Shown here: positions 48,738 to 60,212 of the stretch, piece after piece
Position numbering within the stretch: position 1 is the stretch's first letter
Layout: each line of letters starts with the position of its first letter
Assembly (NCBI GenBank): GCA_033002965.1
Contig: JAURVB010003213.1
Span: 1-64,000, forward strand
Length of the DNA: 64,000 nt
Direction of reading: 5' to 3'
Origin: Piper betle
Lineage: Eukaryota > Streptophyta > Magnoliopsida > Piperales > Piperaceae
The notes under the pieces: generated by a model
What the model was told of the DNA's origin: nothing
What the model saw: only the letters and a program-made list of their open reading frames with translations
Databases searched by the model: none
Program-made: the position numbers and the translations under genes

Positions 48738-49690
48738 ATGTCGGTGGAATAATAATATGTAAACTCTGAGAAGGAGTAGTTGAATTAGGGTTTTTTTTAT
48801 TTAAATAGGATATTTTAGGCATTAGTTGAATTAGGGTTTTTTTATCTTTCTTTATAAATAAGGTGTAGCCGCTGATTGTACGGATGTTGATTTTAGTTAA
48901 CTTTTGATGGATCATTAAATTGGTTGTGTGCCTTCTCCAAGTTCTTTCTTTCTACTTTTTTTCATCTAATTTTTACCTTTATTTCGATTTTATTTCTTTC
49001 TCTTTGAAATTCTCTGTGTTTAACAATTTAAGAGTTCGACTAGTTTTTGAATTCCTAGTTATCCCCAATTTCTATATTGCATACTGCATTAGCTATTAAT
49101 TTAAGAAGAGTTAAAGCTAGCATGATTGGATATTCAATAAAAATATGTAAGGAGTAAAGAGTTATAAGACAAGATCAAAGGAAGTAGTATCGAAAGAAGT
49201 AGAAGTACTTGTGCCGTAGAACTTAAACAGCGCAAGGAAGTGATCTGAAGAATTATCTAGCGATTGATGAATTTATATGTACATATTTATTAATTGGATG
49301 CCAAAAGACAGATGATGATATGATATATAGCAAAAGCATGGAGTTGAATGAACGAAATTAATAGAAGGAAAAAGCAAAGAAATCCTACGTGCCTCTGTTT
49401 TCCATGATATATAATTGAGTCCAAAGATTTTGACGTCAACAATTGTCAATTATCAGAATGAGCATAAGATTTTTGTTTTTGTAAGTAAAGAGGTTGATCT
49501 CGGCAATGAGATATTCACGATGCGTGGACGTCGGCCGCAGAAGCGGCTGCTGCAAGAGTCGAGTACTTGGGGTGAGAAGGGGGAGCGGTTGAGGATGGGT
49601 GATTCTTCAACTCACCGCTACACAGCCGTTTAAAACCTGTTCTTTTAACAGGCGCTTTGACTATTAAAACCTGTAACAAAGCCCTGTAGT
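48738..49690. other. AT-rich intergenic DNA
   Basis: No gene recognised. A short duplicated AATTAGGGTTTTTTT occurs at about 48,784 and 48,829. Confidence 0.5.
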
Positions 49691-51130
49691 TTCGTTAATA
49701 AGGAGCTTTGGTTAGACACGGCCAATGTAAAGATTTTGGTTAAAGATGGTTGTACAATTGCTTTAAAGCGTAAGACTTTGAAACCTTTAGAAATGATATA
49801 TGCACAGTTTGATGAGAAAGATAAAATTGTTGGTTGGCTTTAGATGATAAGGTATTTGTTTAATGTACAAGTTACTAATATAACAAAAATTACATTATGG
49901 TAGAGCCTTAACAAAGTGTACGAGGATAAATCTTTGGCGAACAAAATTTATTTGAAGAGATAACTATATAATCTGAAGATGAAAGATGAAACATTAATTT
50001 ATGAACATTTTAATGAGTTTAATACTCTTCTTAATAATTTGTCGAGGATAAATATAATGATTGATGAAAAGGAAGAGACTACTTTACTCTGGTGTTTAAT
50101 GTCGGAATTCATGGGATAATTTGATAATGAGTGTGACTCATGCGGTCAAACTAATATATGGATTCTGCTGTGGCATCGCTTGATGTCAGATAAGCTTAGG
50201 AGAAAGCCTTTGGAGGCAACTACTTCATTGGGTCAGAGGCTTTGGTTTCAGAGGATAACAATGGCAAGGTAGGGATACAGGAAATAATGGGAAAGATAAT
50301 GGAAAGTTCAAATTAAAGTGTGATATAAAGTATTATTATCATGATAAGGTGGGCCACATAATAAAATACTATAGGGAGTTTTGTTGAGGATAAACAAAAT
50401 ATAGAGGGCAAAGAACAAACGAATGCCAATCTTGGTAAAATTTGATGACTTGGTTGAAAAGTTTAATTATTCTCATGAGCATTATGGACTGATAATGGTT
50501 CGAGTTGAGTGATGGATCTTGGAACATCTTTCTAAGCTACACCTCATATGAGATACATACAAATATAAGAATTTTGGTGTGGTAAAGAAGGGAAATTATG
50601 ACAAGTCCAAGGTGATTGATGTAGGGGATCTGAGGGTTATGGCCAATTTGGATCATAATTTGATTTTTAAAAAATGTTTGTCATGTTTCAGATTTGAAGA
50701 TGAACCTTATATCAGCGGGTGATTTAGATGATAGAAACTATATATCAAAATTTGTTAAGGGTGAATGAGAGCTATCCAAAGGTAATCTTGTTATGGCAAG
50801 AAAAGAGTGTTGCAACCTTTATAGGACAACTCTTAGGAGTTCCAAGAGTAGTGTGACTTCTACTCTTGATGATTTTATTAGGGGTGTGTAATGGTGGCGT
50901 CATAGTCACATAAAGATGAACAACAAAGATAAAATTGGTGTTTGGTAATGAGGCTTTAGTGGTAGGAAGAATCGTGATGTGAAAAAGAAGATTATGCAAG
51001 AAAGGGAGAATTCTTTGCATAAGTCTAAGGTTCATGAGTTGGTGAAACTATTTGAAAACATATTTTCACTAAAGGATGAAATGTAACTGATGGTTTGGAG
51101 AAAGAGGATGGTAAGATGAAGTCCCCCCAA
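49691..51130 (+). mobile_element. Ty1/copia retrotransposon relic (gag to pre-integrase)
   Basis: A run of decayed frames follows the copia order. A UBN2-type gag has SLNKVYEDKSLANKIYLKR, LYNLKMKDETL, EHFNEFNTLLNNLS and MIDEKEETTLLWCL. A broken zinc knuckle (KCDIKYYYHDKVGHI) follows near 50,319. Then come traces of the aspartic protease (around 50,488-50,560) and a GAG-pre-integrase piece (ISAGDLDDRNYIS, LVMARKECCNLYRTTLRSS) at about 50,711-50,900. Many stops and shifts show it is long dead. No integrase, reverse transcriptase or paired LTRs are seen. Confidence 0.75.
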
Positions 51131-51830
51131 TCAGATAGGGGGTTTCCAATTAAGGGGAGAAGGCGAGGCATGGTTGATGTTGCTCATCTCCGTCTTTTGG
51201 GAAACACACATACATTTGTCCAGCTTGTGTAATGTTTGAGGAAGTCACCATAAAATATTTTTCTTCATGATGGGGAAAGGAGATATTTGTTGGGGCCTTC
51301 ACTCCATTAAGATCAGGAAAACATTGCTTGAAGAAGTGAGAAGGAAGATTGGCGGCGTCTAAGCAGGAAGGAGAAGTGGGTGGCAGTGCTTGGTTTGGGT
51401 GCTAGCGCCCAGTGCCTCAACCCCGCACCCTGTGCCACAACGTCAGCATTCAGAGAGAGGTTTTGCGACTTTCATACGACAACTCTTAGAAGTTTAATAA
51501 ATAGCGTGACTTCTACTCTTGATGGTTTTACTACGGGCGTGTCACGACGTCGTCATGGTCATATAAAGATGAACAACAAAGGTAAAATTGTTGTTTTGTA
51601 ATGAAGCTTTAGTACTTGGAAGCAAGTTGTCAATGCTTAGGTGCTGGGTTGGCGACCAGGCACTTGGTGGCCATATACTATTGTTTTGGGTGCTTTTCTA
51701 GACAGCTTTGGAAGCTTTTAAGCCTAATTACGAGGGTTTTTCATAGTCATGCCAATTTTGGAGTAGATCAGATGGAAAAGGGGGTGCTTTGGATTTGGTT
51801 TTGAGAGAAAAAGAAGATATTGACAATTGT
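51131..51830 (+). mobile_element. Retrotransposon-derived flank with repeated pre-integrase piece
   Basis: A piece of about 150 bp at 51,458-51,612 repeats the copia pre-integrase stretch at 50,806-50,963 (TTCTACTCTTGATG...ACATAAAGATGAACAAC). A purine run GATGGGGAAAGGAGAT at 51,269-51,284 followed by TGTTGGGG could be a polypurine tract and LTR start, which would make the DNA to the right an LTR. I could not confirm this with a second copy. Confidence 0.4.
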
Positions 51831-52725
51831 GAGGAGAAATTGTTTGTTAGAGATTGAGTTCTTTATCGGATCGTTAATCAGTTGTCAGATTTCACAACAA
51901 ACAATACTTGTGATTTCTTTGATTGTCCATTTTTTTGTTATCAATCTATAGGAGATTGAGATTGATCTCTAATGGGAGTAGTTTTACTCGTATATAGGAA
52001 TGATTTTCACTCAAGGAGGAAACTATGGTTGTAAAAAGGAATTTATAATTATAGTAAATTTGGTCTAGGCTGTAATTTTCCCCTTTATTTGATGGTTTTG
52101 GTATGCTTAATTTGTTTGTTGCCTGTGATTATTTTGACAATTACTTGTTATTATTTTATCTTACCGAGAAATGGATGGCATACATCCTATGCCTCATGAA
52201 TGCCCGAGATATTTAACTAGCAAGGATAGAAACCTTACAAGGAGCCTGGAGAGCTGTTCCAACCTTTTGGTTGCCAAGCCGTGAAGAAGCTTCCATTGAT
52301 GCTCATCATAATAATTGATTGCACAAATCATTTTCTCATAATGTTCCTACAACATTGGACAAACGCATTATTCATAGCTAACCTCGGCTATAGCTGTTAT
52401 GATATCATGTCGCTCAATTCACTTCAACACACAGTTGCAAGAAATAATACTTTACTTACATTGTCTAAGACTGCTCCAGAATCTAGACCAAACATCTCCG
52501 CAATAGGTACTATACGATCAGGTTGGCTGAGATTATAAGAATCAAGAATTTGCTTAAGTAAAAAATTCCCACGTAATTTTGATGTACATTGTTACATGAG
52601 AATTATAGTTACTTTTATTCAAGTTTTAAGAGCTATCCAACATACACAGACTGTTTATGTAACAGCTAATAAATTAACGCGAGTATTATAAAAAGGATAC
52701 CATATTTCTGCGTCAAAGTAAGCAA
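51831..52725. other. Intergenic DNA
   Basis: No recognisable gene or element; may include the rest of a degraded LTR. Confidence 0.4.
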
Positions 52726-53435
52726 CTTTCCCGTTCCGTCTATGCATGCTCAGATGCAACTGTAGAAAATCAAAACATGGTCATCTACCAAGCTTCATAA
52801 TTAATTTCAAAGTAAAATGGTTCGAGTTATGATTAATGAAGATACACAGTCTGTGCCCGAGTTGAGTTTCCCTGGATCTGGCACGCAAAGCGTGAAGCAT
52901 TACCAAGTTGAGCTGTTGTGTGCCGCTGAATTCTCCAAAAGCCTCCATAATTGATGAGGTCTCAATTCCACCTTCGTACAAGTTAACAAACTATTTCGGT
53001 AAAAAAATGCAAAAAACATTATCCTTTGGCTTGCTATGACAAACTTCTCCATTCCCTCCGTGCATGCAGAGGCAACTGCAGAAAATCAAAGCGGCAAACA
53101 CAAAGAACAAGAAACATGATTCAGTCAGCTAGCAAGATTAAGGTAAAAATGCAGTAGCTAGGTAACTACTCAATGGTTGAGTTTGATTAATGAGGACACC
53201 TGCGTGGAGATGCAGAGTGTGTGAGCGACTTGCGTTTTCCAAGATCTGGCACTCGAAGAGTGAATCGAAGATTAGCTCATCTGACTAAATATATTAGCCA
53301 GCTATGTGCATATTTAATATTTTTCCACCTGAATTCTCCAAAAACCTCTGTAATTGATGAAGTTTCAATTCCACCATCATAACAATTACCAAACCATTTC
53401 AGTAAAACAAGGCAGAAATATGATCCGTTGGTGCT
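52726..53435 (-). repeat. Tandem duplication of an exon-like segment
   Basis: Two related units of roughly 310-400 bp, about 52,726-53,030 and 53,037-53,435. On the minus strand each can encode GGIETSSI(T/M)E(V/A)FGEF and is followed by AG|GTGGAA or AG|CGGCAC. The conserved reading frame suggests an exon of a real gene that was duplicated and then decayed. I do not recognise the family. Confidence 0.5.
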
Positions 53436-53864
53436 TGCTTCAGTATTAATTTGTACGGGAAGCCTAAAGCTCGTTGAGAGCCCGGTTGCCCGTGGTGAAT
53501 TTTACGACCCATCCCCTCTACAAATCCAAACTTACACTCGAAAGTTGGCACTTAGTATATAGAGCAAATCGGTATTTCAAACTGCCTAAACAACAAATGG
53601 GAATTCCAAGACATCAACAACACCACTTTCAGCAATGCATGGACAGTACTTGATGAACGCAAATTACGAGGTCCTATCTAATGGATCATTTATTCTAACC
53701 ACGTAAATGAAGCTAAGAACCTCACCCGAAGTAACACGTCGCTTCCAGTCATGTAGCCGAAATTCTGATATTTATTTGAAAAAAAAATCAATGCAGAGGT
53801 TTTTAATAAAAGCAAATCTAGAAGATACAAATCAGACAAAAAAGACTTATGGATGTGTAATTCT

Positions 53865-53949
53865 TTAATGAAACTTAGTTTGGCAAATAGGTTCGCCTAC
53901 GATGACTTTCTCGGCAGCTTCACAGATAGCTGTTGTCTCCGGCCACACC
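53865..53949 (-). other. Possible terminal exon of an unidentified gene
   Basis: On the minus strand an acceptor (TGTGCAG) at 53,950-53,951 is followed by 28 codons starting VWPETTAICEAAEKVIVGEP and a TAA. It is clean and stands out from AT-rich neighbours. It lies upstream, in minus orientation, of the duplicated GGIETSS segment, but its own stop argues against joining to it. Family unknown. Confidence 0.3.
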
Positions 53950-54640
53950 CTGCACATTTTACTCATAAATATAATAATTAAGTTTTCCATCAATGAATCT
54001 ATCAAAGCTTTCATCACATAGCTATAACATATCTATTTCGAGGCACTTAGTTTTGTATTGTAACACTTGACCTGTGACCCATAACGGGTGCAAACGGGTT
54101 GTTAGAGGACGTATGCGGCACTAAAATTCGATGAAATAGACCGTCGACAAGATCAAATAAAGCCAAGTTAAGAATTTATTTTATTCAATATCATAATGTT
54201 TTCTACTCATATCTTGTTATAAAGAAACATTTTTCAGAAAATATTAATAAATATTAGAAAATTGGCGGGTATAATTGGTTTCCACGTTACTTTGCATCTC
54301 GACTTGCGATTGGGAAATGGCCACAATTTGTAACCGCGTCTGTCGCAAGCCCGTTACAAAACGGCCGTAGTTGCAATAATGAAAGAGAATGTGCCGTTTA
54401 GATTATGGGCTTAAAAAATAAAACTAACCCACTCTGGTTTTTTAAAAAAAATAACCCGACCTCAATTAGCTTTCATGAAAAAGTTTGTCAAAGTAGAGCT
54501 GCTAGCACGAGTTCTAAAGTAAACACTTACCCTTCGTAAACAAATAATTTTATGTTCTGAATAATGTTCAACCAACCATTGAATTTGTAAAAAAATGACA
54601 AAATAATGTTCAATCAACTAATTATAAAACCAACTGAAAT
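53950..54640. other. Intergenic DNA
   Basis: No gene recognised. Confidence 0.4.
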
Positions 54641-54641
54641 G

Positions 54642-55720
54642 TTAGGTGACATTCATTATCTTGGCTCTTGGTGAGCCTCTTGGCAAGCTCATCAGCACCT
54701 TGTCCCACTGAGAAATCTCCATCTTGTCTACCTGAACATCCAAATATATATTCTTGCATTTGTCTGTCCCGATCGCGTCATCGATCTGATCCCAGATCAA
54801 ATAGATGTCCTTGGTTCTAATAGTCATACTCTCCAATCCCAACGAGTAATTAAGGAGTATCCTTAGTAGCTTAAATTCGTATTTGTCTACTACATAATAA
54901 CAATCTTTGGGGCAAACATCAGTACTCTTGCATGCGTCTTCAACTTTGCGCGTTCTCTTAAAGCCATTGATCGCAATGCACTTCAAATCTGGCAATTGGC
55001 AAGATAGAAGATGACTCAAGCAGCTCCAGCTATCTTCATCATTCAAACATACAAGCTCCTGCGAGACAAAACCGATTAAGAATCAAATAAGATGAGCTTG
55101 AACTTTTAGAACAAAATTAGATAACTACTACAAGATAGCGTATCTTTCAAGGCTGCAGTACTAGTGCATTTCAAGCAATCCCCTAGTATTATGCATGTTT
55201 TGGAAGTCCACAACCAAAGTCTATATGCCATCACAAGCCTTGAGTAATTACAACCACCCTGGGACCTCTTGTGGAAATTTTTCGGGTTGGAGATGCAAAC
55301 ATTTAACCTTGATCATGTGAGGTTCCAAAATTCGTCCCTTTGTCACTAATTCTTCAACCAAACATCGGAAAACAATTGAACATAGGTACAACTCCCCTGT
55401 GTTAAGTTCACCGAGAATTTTCATCAGAGAATCTATGTCCTAAAGTGGGCAAATTTTAGAGTGGAGAGTGATGGCACGTCCATCATCCTCTAAGAATAAT
55501 ACCAATGTGGACAAATATGGTGCACGGAGCTGAAGCAACGGGTGACGGTTGCTACTCGCAAGTGCTGCGTAAGTTGTATCATAGATAGTGAGCTTTGAGA
55601 TCTTTGGGTTTGTTATGTACATACGAAGTGGAACACCATGATTACACTCCCTAAGCTTCAGCTCTCCAAGCATTGGAAAGGAAGAGGTGAGTTCCTGAAT
55701 TCTTTCGGGTGTTTTTTGAC
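54642..55720 (-). pseudogene. F-box/LRR (FBD-type) pseudogene 2
   Basis: On the minus strand, 55,673-55,440 encodes LRR-type sequence (LGELKLRECNHGVPLRMYI, SKLTIYDTTYAALASS). After a broken middle, 55,046-54,642 is an open 134-residue frame with the FBD-like end (LPDLKCIAINGFKRTRKVED; LLNYSLGLESMTIRTKD; VLMSLPRGSPRAKI). The FBD frame is the best preserved of the three relics here. The F-box and first repeats are missing: similarity stops near 55,700 and AT-rich DNA follows. A short functional protein cannot be excluded, but a truncated F-box gene is more likely. Confidence 0.75.
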
Positions 55721-56600
55721 TTCATTTTTTCCTGTAATTCACTTCTTTGAAATTAATATTACTGATTTTTTATTTCATAAAAAAATTATTCATTTTTGTT
55801 GTCCTTTATCATTATTTTATCTTTTATTATTTACATATCAACTTATTTTTTGAATTTTTACCTTTTTATTACCCTCATTTCGGGATTTATTTAATTTTAT
55901 TTTTTTCTAAAACATATTTAATTTTTGCATTGACCACTTGACATTCTTTGCTTTTATTTATTATTGATTTTTCCCTTACTAAAATTGTTGTATTTTTCAT
56001 ATATATTTTTTAAAATTGTGATATTTTTTTCCTTTTAGTTTTAAAATCAGTTTTAATTTTTTTAAAAGATATAAATGTACAAGGATATTAATGAACTTCT
56101 AATAAGTTAGGGAAGAGGTTTATAAAGGAGGATTATAGTTATGATCTATGAACTTAGAGATGAGAAAAACGGTTTGAAGAAAAATTAAATATATAGTGGG
56201 AAAAAATACAACAAATGATTATTTGTTGGAAGCTGATAACATAAATATGATATTTTATTTTTTATGTTGAGCACTTTACGACTTTCTTTATATTTATTAT
56301 TTGTAATGATAACCCTTACTAAGATTACTATATTTTTTTCACATAAATTGCTTACAGCTTTCATGAATATTTCTTCCTATATAATATTTTTGTTCCACAA
56401 GTCCAATAATAATCAAGAGTAATTGATTTATATCTATTAGCTATAGTTTAGGTATTTTCATAATATTACAGGTTTACAGTTCAATTAACCTAAGATAATT
56501 TTAAACATTTATTATCAGATATTAATAATTTGAAATATATATAAAACAATTATAATATTAAAGAGACGAATCATGCACGTTGCAGATGTTCTTCACCTAC
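55721..56600. other. AT-rich intergenic DNA upstream of the ICln copy
   Basis: No coding signal. A TATATAA-type box at about 56,614-56,620 and a short GC-rich leader precede the ICln ATG. Confidence 0.5.
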
Positions 56601-56747
56601 GTTAAATGTGAGATTATATAATATCCCCAGCATTTTTCTGTTATTTAAGCCACACCCAGTCTATTAATAAGGTTCGCCCCCCCAAACCAAAACCCTCCTC
56701 TATATGCTTCTAAACCCCACCGTCTCCTCGCAACAGTCGCCGGCGAC

Positions 56748-58738
56748 ATGGGACTACGGCTCCGCCACTTCTCCGACCGTCTCCCCGCCGGCGCCGGCCA
56801 CCTCTCCTGTCACCCCGTCCTCGACGCCGACGCCGGCGAGGTGCTGATCCTCGTCCAGCCCTCCGTAGCCGTAGTGATCGGTCGCCACCTCCAGACTCAC
56901 CCGGCACGCTCTTCGTCTTTTACTCCAAGTCCACGACCCCATCTCTCCATCTCCCTCAATTTTTTTTTCTGGTTTTTTCGATTTTTGAACTGTTTTGCGG
57001 TGTGGGTTGTGCATGCGGGTGGTTTGATTGAGCGACGTTGATGCCGGCAAAGGCTACGCCGTGGATTTCCTCTCCATCTCGTTGCATGCCGTTTCTAGGG
57101 ATCCCGGAGGCATACCCTTCCCCTCGTATCTACACCCAGGTATATCTCTTATTTTTAAGTCTTTTAATCTGTGCTTCACTTGCTTCCCAGGTATATCTCT
57201 TTTTTTAAGTCTTTTAATCTGTGCTTCACTTGCTTTGTTAGTACGGACATTGGTAGTTTTTGTTTATGTGACTCCTGACATTGTCCATTTCTAAAGATTT
57301 AATTCGTCTCATTGTTACCCAAATATTGAAAAATATGAAATACAACTTTACATTTAAAATATGTAGTTAGTTTATTAGACCTATTTGATATAGGTTTTTA
57401 CCTGGAGTTCTATATTTAACCAACCTACTGAATGCAAGTATGAAAATGTGAGTTTGATCAAAAAGGATAGGAAGATCTATTCTAAGTAAAAGTGAATAAA
57501 CTAATTTGTGAGTTCTATTTTCAACCAAACTATTGAATAGACTTATTTGTGTTTTTGCAGATTTTTCCGATTATGTGAAACTTGAAATAATGAAGATGTA
57601 TTAAGACGTTCTATAGTTTTTTTGGGGTGTTTCATTATTATATATTGAGTCTGAAGTAGGAATTAGAAAGTGATAACGAACCTCAATAAATGCATCTTTT
57701 CCCATGAAATAGTAATAGGCGTTACGATGTAAGTAATAATTAATGCTCAATAAATCTTTATTATTTAATAAATTATTTTTTCGTAATTATAAAGTAGAAT
57801 CTAACTTATTAAATTAATAAAAAGAGGACAAATAAATATTTTTTTATAAATGTTGTGAGGTGATATTCTATTATTGACTAAAAAAGAACACATAAATGAT
57901 TAAACATGTTCTTCATGTGATCGACATTATTAAATTCTTTTCTTATCATTTTCCTTTATTTTTATGCAGCGATACACTCTTTAATGTCGTCTGCGAGCGT
58001 GAAGAGTTGAATCCAAAACCTTGTGATGGTAAGTTAAACTTTTTGTAATGTTTTTTTAAAGAAGCTATTTACTTTACCTTGGTTGACATATGATTGTAAA
58101 TAAGTTGTTTTGTACATTAAAAAGAAGAATAAGCAAATGAATAGATTTTTGGTCCACACCAGATGGGCAATGATTCCATGGAAGCAGGTTTCTTCTACTA
58201 GTACAACTTCACTGTTTATGAATTTTTGGTTCTGCTTATGTTAAGATTTTCCTTGATTATTGTGGAGCTCTAGATAATTCAGAATTTTTTAATTCTGAAG
58301 TAAATTCTGCCAATCCCATTGGTTCTACAAACGGTGATCACGAATTTATTTGTCCCGTGCTAGAGGTGATTCCATCAAGACCTCATTAATTCTTAGTAAT
58401 TTCATCGAGTCTGATCGTGCTTCTTTATCTTTTTCAACTTGTAGTTAATTAAAATGCCGTTGATATGGAGCATGTATGTCTAAGTGCAAAAGAGATTCTG
58501 GCTTCATCTATATAAGTGGAGTGTTGAAGTATTACTTTGGAACCGAAATAATCTTTTTCGAATGAGATCAGTTTCGTTGACTTATTGACTGCATATAGTT
58601 CTTGTGAAAACTCTCCAATTTTTTTATCTGTTGCCATTTCCCATTTAGTCATAGTATGTTTTGCTATTGCAGCTTCAAATTGATGATGTGAGATTTGAGG
58701 GGGATGTGGAACAGAATATCCGTCACGGACCTTCTTGA
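56748..58738 (+). pseudogene. ICLN: ICln (pICln) gene, copy 1, broken
   Basis: ICln is a chaperone of the PRMT5 methylosome that delivers Sm proteins for snRNP assembly. Exon 1 from the ATG at 56,748 encodes MGLRLRHFSDRLPAG, PVLDADAGEVLILVQPSVAV and, after a shift at CCC (56,909-56,911), PGTLFV. Exon 2 (about 57,024-57,139) encodes SDVDAGKGYAVDFLSISLHA and VSRDP, with a surplus G near 57,104. The W codon of the conserved VIWLSDV is TGA (at about 57,029), and I see no acceptor AG just before it. Exon 3 (acidic) is present only as a degraded stretch near 57,645. Exon 4 (57,970-58,028) encodes DTLFNVVCEREELNPKPCD. A last exon (58,673-58,738) encodes LQIDDVRFEGDVEQNIRHGPS. With a nonsense codon and several breaks, this copy looks dead. 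Confidence 0.8.
57135..57236 (+). repeat. 51-bp tandem duplication across the ICln exon 2 donor
   Basis: The sequence CCAGGTATATCTCTT and the bases after it occur twice, 51 bp apart (first CAG at 57,137-57,139, second at 57,188-57,190), so the exon end and its GTATAT donor are duplicated. Confidence 0.9.
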
Positions 58739-59275
58739 TCCATTCTCAGGAATGACCAGTGTATCGTTTGTAGAACATTCTCGTCTTGAGACATGTACAG
58801 TTAAATGTAGTTGAGTTGGTTGTTTTTTCAAGTTATGCTCGTAATGATCTAATGTGTACTGCTCTCTAATACGTGAAAACTGGATCTGATAATCACGTGT
58901 GTTTAGTGTTGCAAAGAGTTTGTGGTTTGATCAATGCCCTTCGAAAAAAATGCTACTGTGGTATTGTTAGTGTTAGTGCTGTAGGTAGGAACTTGGTTTA
59001 AAACAAATATGAAAGGAAAAAGCTAATTAGAGGCAAGAGGACTACTTAATAGCTAGTCATTTTTCGTATATGTTTCTGCTTTCCGAATCTTAACAAGTTT
59101 AGCTGCACGGATTTTGAAGGGTATTGATAGAAGATGAGAAACAAATTCTGTGAGTTCGTACTCAAAATAAATCACAGAGCAAAGCTCTGAAGGCTACTAA
59201 TTGGACCAAATTAAGGGCCTCACAGCGTGTAGTATAAATCTTTTTGTTTAAGAGAGAAAAGCTAAAAAGTGAAGA
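58739..59275. repeat. 3' flank of ICln copy 1, duplicated at 61.89-62.24 kb
   Basis: The flank stays close to that of copy 2 (for example TCATTCTCAGG-like CCATTCTCAGGAATGAC and TCTCGTCTTGAGACA in both) up to the tRNA relic. Copy 1 has an extra AT-rich stretch at about 58,990-59,210 that copy 2 lacks. Confidence 0.8.
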
Positions 59276-59320
59276 AGGGCCCAACCGGGTTCGAACTTCT
59301 AACCTCTTGATCTGCAGTCA
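59276..59320 (-). pseudogene. Half tRNA-Cys relic
   Basis: On the minus strand this matches the 3' half of the tRNA-Cys(GCA) at 62,238-62,309: anticodon loop CTGCAGA, variable loop, T-loop TTCGAAC and acceptor 3' strand TGGGCCC. The 5' half is gone and the T-stem is disrupted (TTCT where the intact gene has CGGT). It joins directly to an F-box-derived fragment. Confidence 0.85.
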
Positions 59321-59387
59321 AGAGGTCACTCTAATCCTGACGGGTAATTGAGCAATACTTCAACAGTTTAAATTTACTATGACAACT

Positions 59388-60212
59388 CTCCCGGACATGA
59401 ACATTGCTTTACCGTACGCTGAAGTATGTTTAATAATTACCATGTATAACGTAACTTAGAACTTATTAGATGTGAATATGACGCCAAATTGGTCACAATA
59501 CAATGTGATATTTTTAACACTAATTTTTTCCCATTAGAATCTCTGCTTCACAAAGTTACTGGGCAAGAAACACATAATCATCTTTGTTAAGAAATTTGAG
59601 AAAGCCAGTAGTTACCTTGGTAAACAAATAGTTTCTATAAATAATCTCAACAATGTTCAACCAACGCTTTGGAGTTTGGAGGAAAGGAAAAACAATGTTC
59701 AACCAACAAAATCATAAAAAAATAACTGATATGTAATTAGATGGCATTTATCTTAGCTCTTGGTGAGCCTCTTGGCAAACTCATCGGCACCTTATTTAAT
59801 AGAGGAATCTTCATCTTGTCTACCTCGCCATCCAAATATATGTTCTTACATTTGTCTGTCTTGATCGCTAGCACCTCTTCGCCCGTACGTGCATCCACCT
59901 CCTCCATCAAATAGACGTCCTTGGTTCTTATACTTATACACTCTAATCCTGACGAGTAATTGAGCAGTAGATTCAACAGTTTAAAATCCCGTCTGTCTAG
60001 TGCACTATGACAACCTTCCGCACAATAATCACGACCGTCAATCTTTTCTAACAGTTTTAAGCATTACTCTCTTGAAGCCATTGATAACCATACACTTCAA
60101 ATCTGGCATTTGGGAAGAGATAAAAACCTCAAGGAGCTCCAGCTATGTTTATCATCCAAATGTGCATGCTTCTACATGAAAAAACTAAAATATTGGACAT
60201 AACTTGGCAAAG
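59388..60212 (-). pseudogene. F-box/FBD pseudogene 3, segmental duplicate copy B
   Basis: Near-identical to 46,902-47,642 and longer by about 70 internal bases. On the minus strand, 59,976-59,737 is open: LLNYSSGLECISIRTKDVYL, EEVLAIKTDKCKNIYLDGEV, VPMSLPRGSPRAKINAI, the end of an FBD-type F-box protein. Only this 3' part was copied; nothing upstream of about 60,200 matches the family. It sits between the two ICln copies. Confidence 0.8.

Noticed and set aside
55638..55941. Plus-strand hydrophobic frames.
   Set aside because: Artefacts of T-rich DNA (Phe/Leu/Ile runs) without any known domain.
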